Shown one piece after another: positions 5,445 through 5,998 of a stretch of 5,998 nt of DNA (position 1 is the first letter of the stretch; each line of letters starts with the position of its first letter). The DNA lies in the NCBI GenBank assembly GCA_020047835.1, contig JAIFNJ010000159.1:1-5998 (forward strand), read 5' to 3'. Position numbers and translations under genes: made by a program. The notes beneath the pieces were generated by a model. The model ran no database searches. It worked only from the letters and a program-made list of their open reading frames with translations, and was not told the DNA's origin. The DNA comes from Bacteroidota bacterium. Lineage in GTDB: Bacteria > Bacteroidota > Bacteroidia > Bacteroidales > SZUA-534.

Positions 5445-5998
5445 ATGAAAAGTACGCTTCACAGAATTCTTATCGCTTTAATTATCATTCTTGTTTTACC
5501 AATTGGGCTTGTTACTTTTTATGAATTCTCAAAACTCAATGAAAACGAAACGTTAATTCACAACGCATATAGCAGCCAGCTAGAATCCATAGTATCTTCC
5601 TTAAATTCTTATACACAGGATTTGGTTAATAATTGGGCATTACGTATTGAGACTTCCCTTAAAAATAACCGGGAAAACCTGAGTAAATTAATAGATGAAA
5701 ACCAATCCATTTCTGCCATTTTCATTACTGATTTATTGGGGAGAGCTCAAGTAATACATCAATCAAAAGTTGCTTTGTATACCACCGACTCCATTAACGG
5801 GCTGATGAAAACTCAAAGCAAAAGCATTAAGCAGCTAAATGATTATTATCAAGCCAATTATCGAAAAACTTTAACCTATTCAATCAATGAGGATAATAGC
5901 CTAATCTATTTTATTTTTGAGAATGTTAAAGGAGAACTTAATGTATGTTTTCTTGAAGTGAATAATTATTTATTTCTGCAAAACCATATAAGTCCAAA
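5445..5998 (+). CDS. Membrane-anchored sensor-like protein, N-terminal part (truncated by window edge)
   Basis: The frame opens at ATG 5445 and stays open to the right edge, giving 184 residues with no stop. The N-terminus MKSTLHR is followed by one transmembrane helix (about residues 8-26, ILIALIIILVLPIGLVTFY). Then comes a polar region with helical character (about 28-85: KLNENETLIHNAYSSQLES and on) and a stretch with alternating hydrophobic residues, ISAIFITDLLGRAQVIHQSK, beginning near residue 89. The helix-then-'ITDxxGR' arrangement after a single anchor resembles extracytoplasmic Cache/PAS-like sensor domains of histidine kinases, cyclases and chemoreceptors. No second transmembrane helix or output domain is reached, so the class is undetermined. 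It may not be a signalling protein at all. Adenine-rich bases precede the ATG, and no Shine-Dalgarno is seen. Confidence 0.75.
   Translation, partial: MKSTLHRILIALIIILVLPIGLVTFYEFSKLNENETLIHNAYSSQLESIVSSLNSYTQDLVNNWALRIETSLKNNRENLSKLIDENQSISAIFITDLLGRAQVIHQSKVALYTTDSINGLMKTQSKSIKQLNDYYQANYRKTLTYSINEDNSLIYFIFENVKGELNVCFLEVNNYLFLQNHISP

Noticed and set aside
1..5998. A defence, mobile or otherwise undescribed multi-gene system
   Set aside because: No nuclease, reverse transcriptase, transposase, integrase, toxin-antitoxin pair, repeat array or tightly spaced unknown genes are present; the genes are separate units with ordinary envelope roles.

Overview
The window looks like chromosomal DNA of a member of the Bacteroidota (Bacteroidetes). 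It is AT-rich. Several upstream regions carry the TTG-N19-20-TAnnTTTG type of promoter that is characteristic of this phylum, and most starts lack a Shine-Dalgarno sequence. The encoded proteins are also of types common there: a PQQ-like beta-propeller export protein, a lipoprotein amidotransferase, a YfiR/DUF4154 protein and a CLC channel with two CBS domains. I cannot name a genus.

Layout. (1) 1-855, minus strand: the first 285 residues of an exported PQQ-like beta-propeller protein whose C-terminus lies beyond the left edge. (2) 856-1045: a short divergent promoter region. (3) 1046-1783, plus: a class I glutamine amidotransferase-like hydrolase (peptidase C26, gamma-glutamyl hydrolase/PuuD type) with a lipoprotein signal. 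(4) 1784-2085: a 302-base non-coding gap with a notable inverted repeat. (5) 2086-2604, plus: a small periplasmic YfiR-like protein. (6) 2605-2725: the space between convergent genes, with one good hairpin terminator. (7) 2726-4498, minus: a 590-residue CLC chloride channel/transporter with a tandem CBS domain tail. (8) 4499-4769: a divergent promoter region with a very good promoter for the CLC gene. (9) 4770-5243, plus: a small secreted protein of unknown function followed by a strong terminator. (10) 5445-5998, plus: the first 184 residues of a membrane-anchored sensor-like protein that runs off the right edge. Neither edge gene shows as a closed reading frame, but both are clearly coding.

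Functional picture. The six genes are mostly single transcription units, separated by divergent promoters or terminators, so there is little operon logic. Five of the six proteins enter or cross the envelope through a signal peptide, lipobox or N-terminal membrane anchor, and the sixth is an integral membrane channel. The window is therefore best read as a run of unrelated envelope genes. I see no tRNA, rRNA, CRISPR array, insertion sequence or phage gene, and no evident new multi-gene system. The points most worth a second look are the altered key residues of the CLC protein, the lipoprotein form of a C26 hydrolase, the single-cysteine YfiR-like protein without an adjacent cyclase, and the CRP-spaced palindrome upstream of it.
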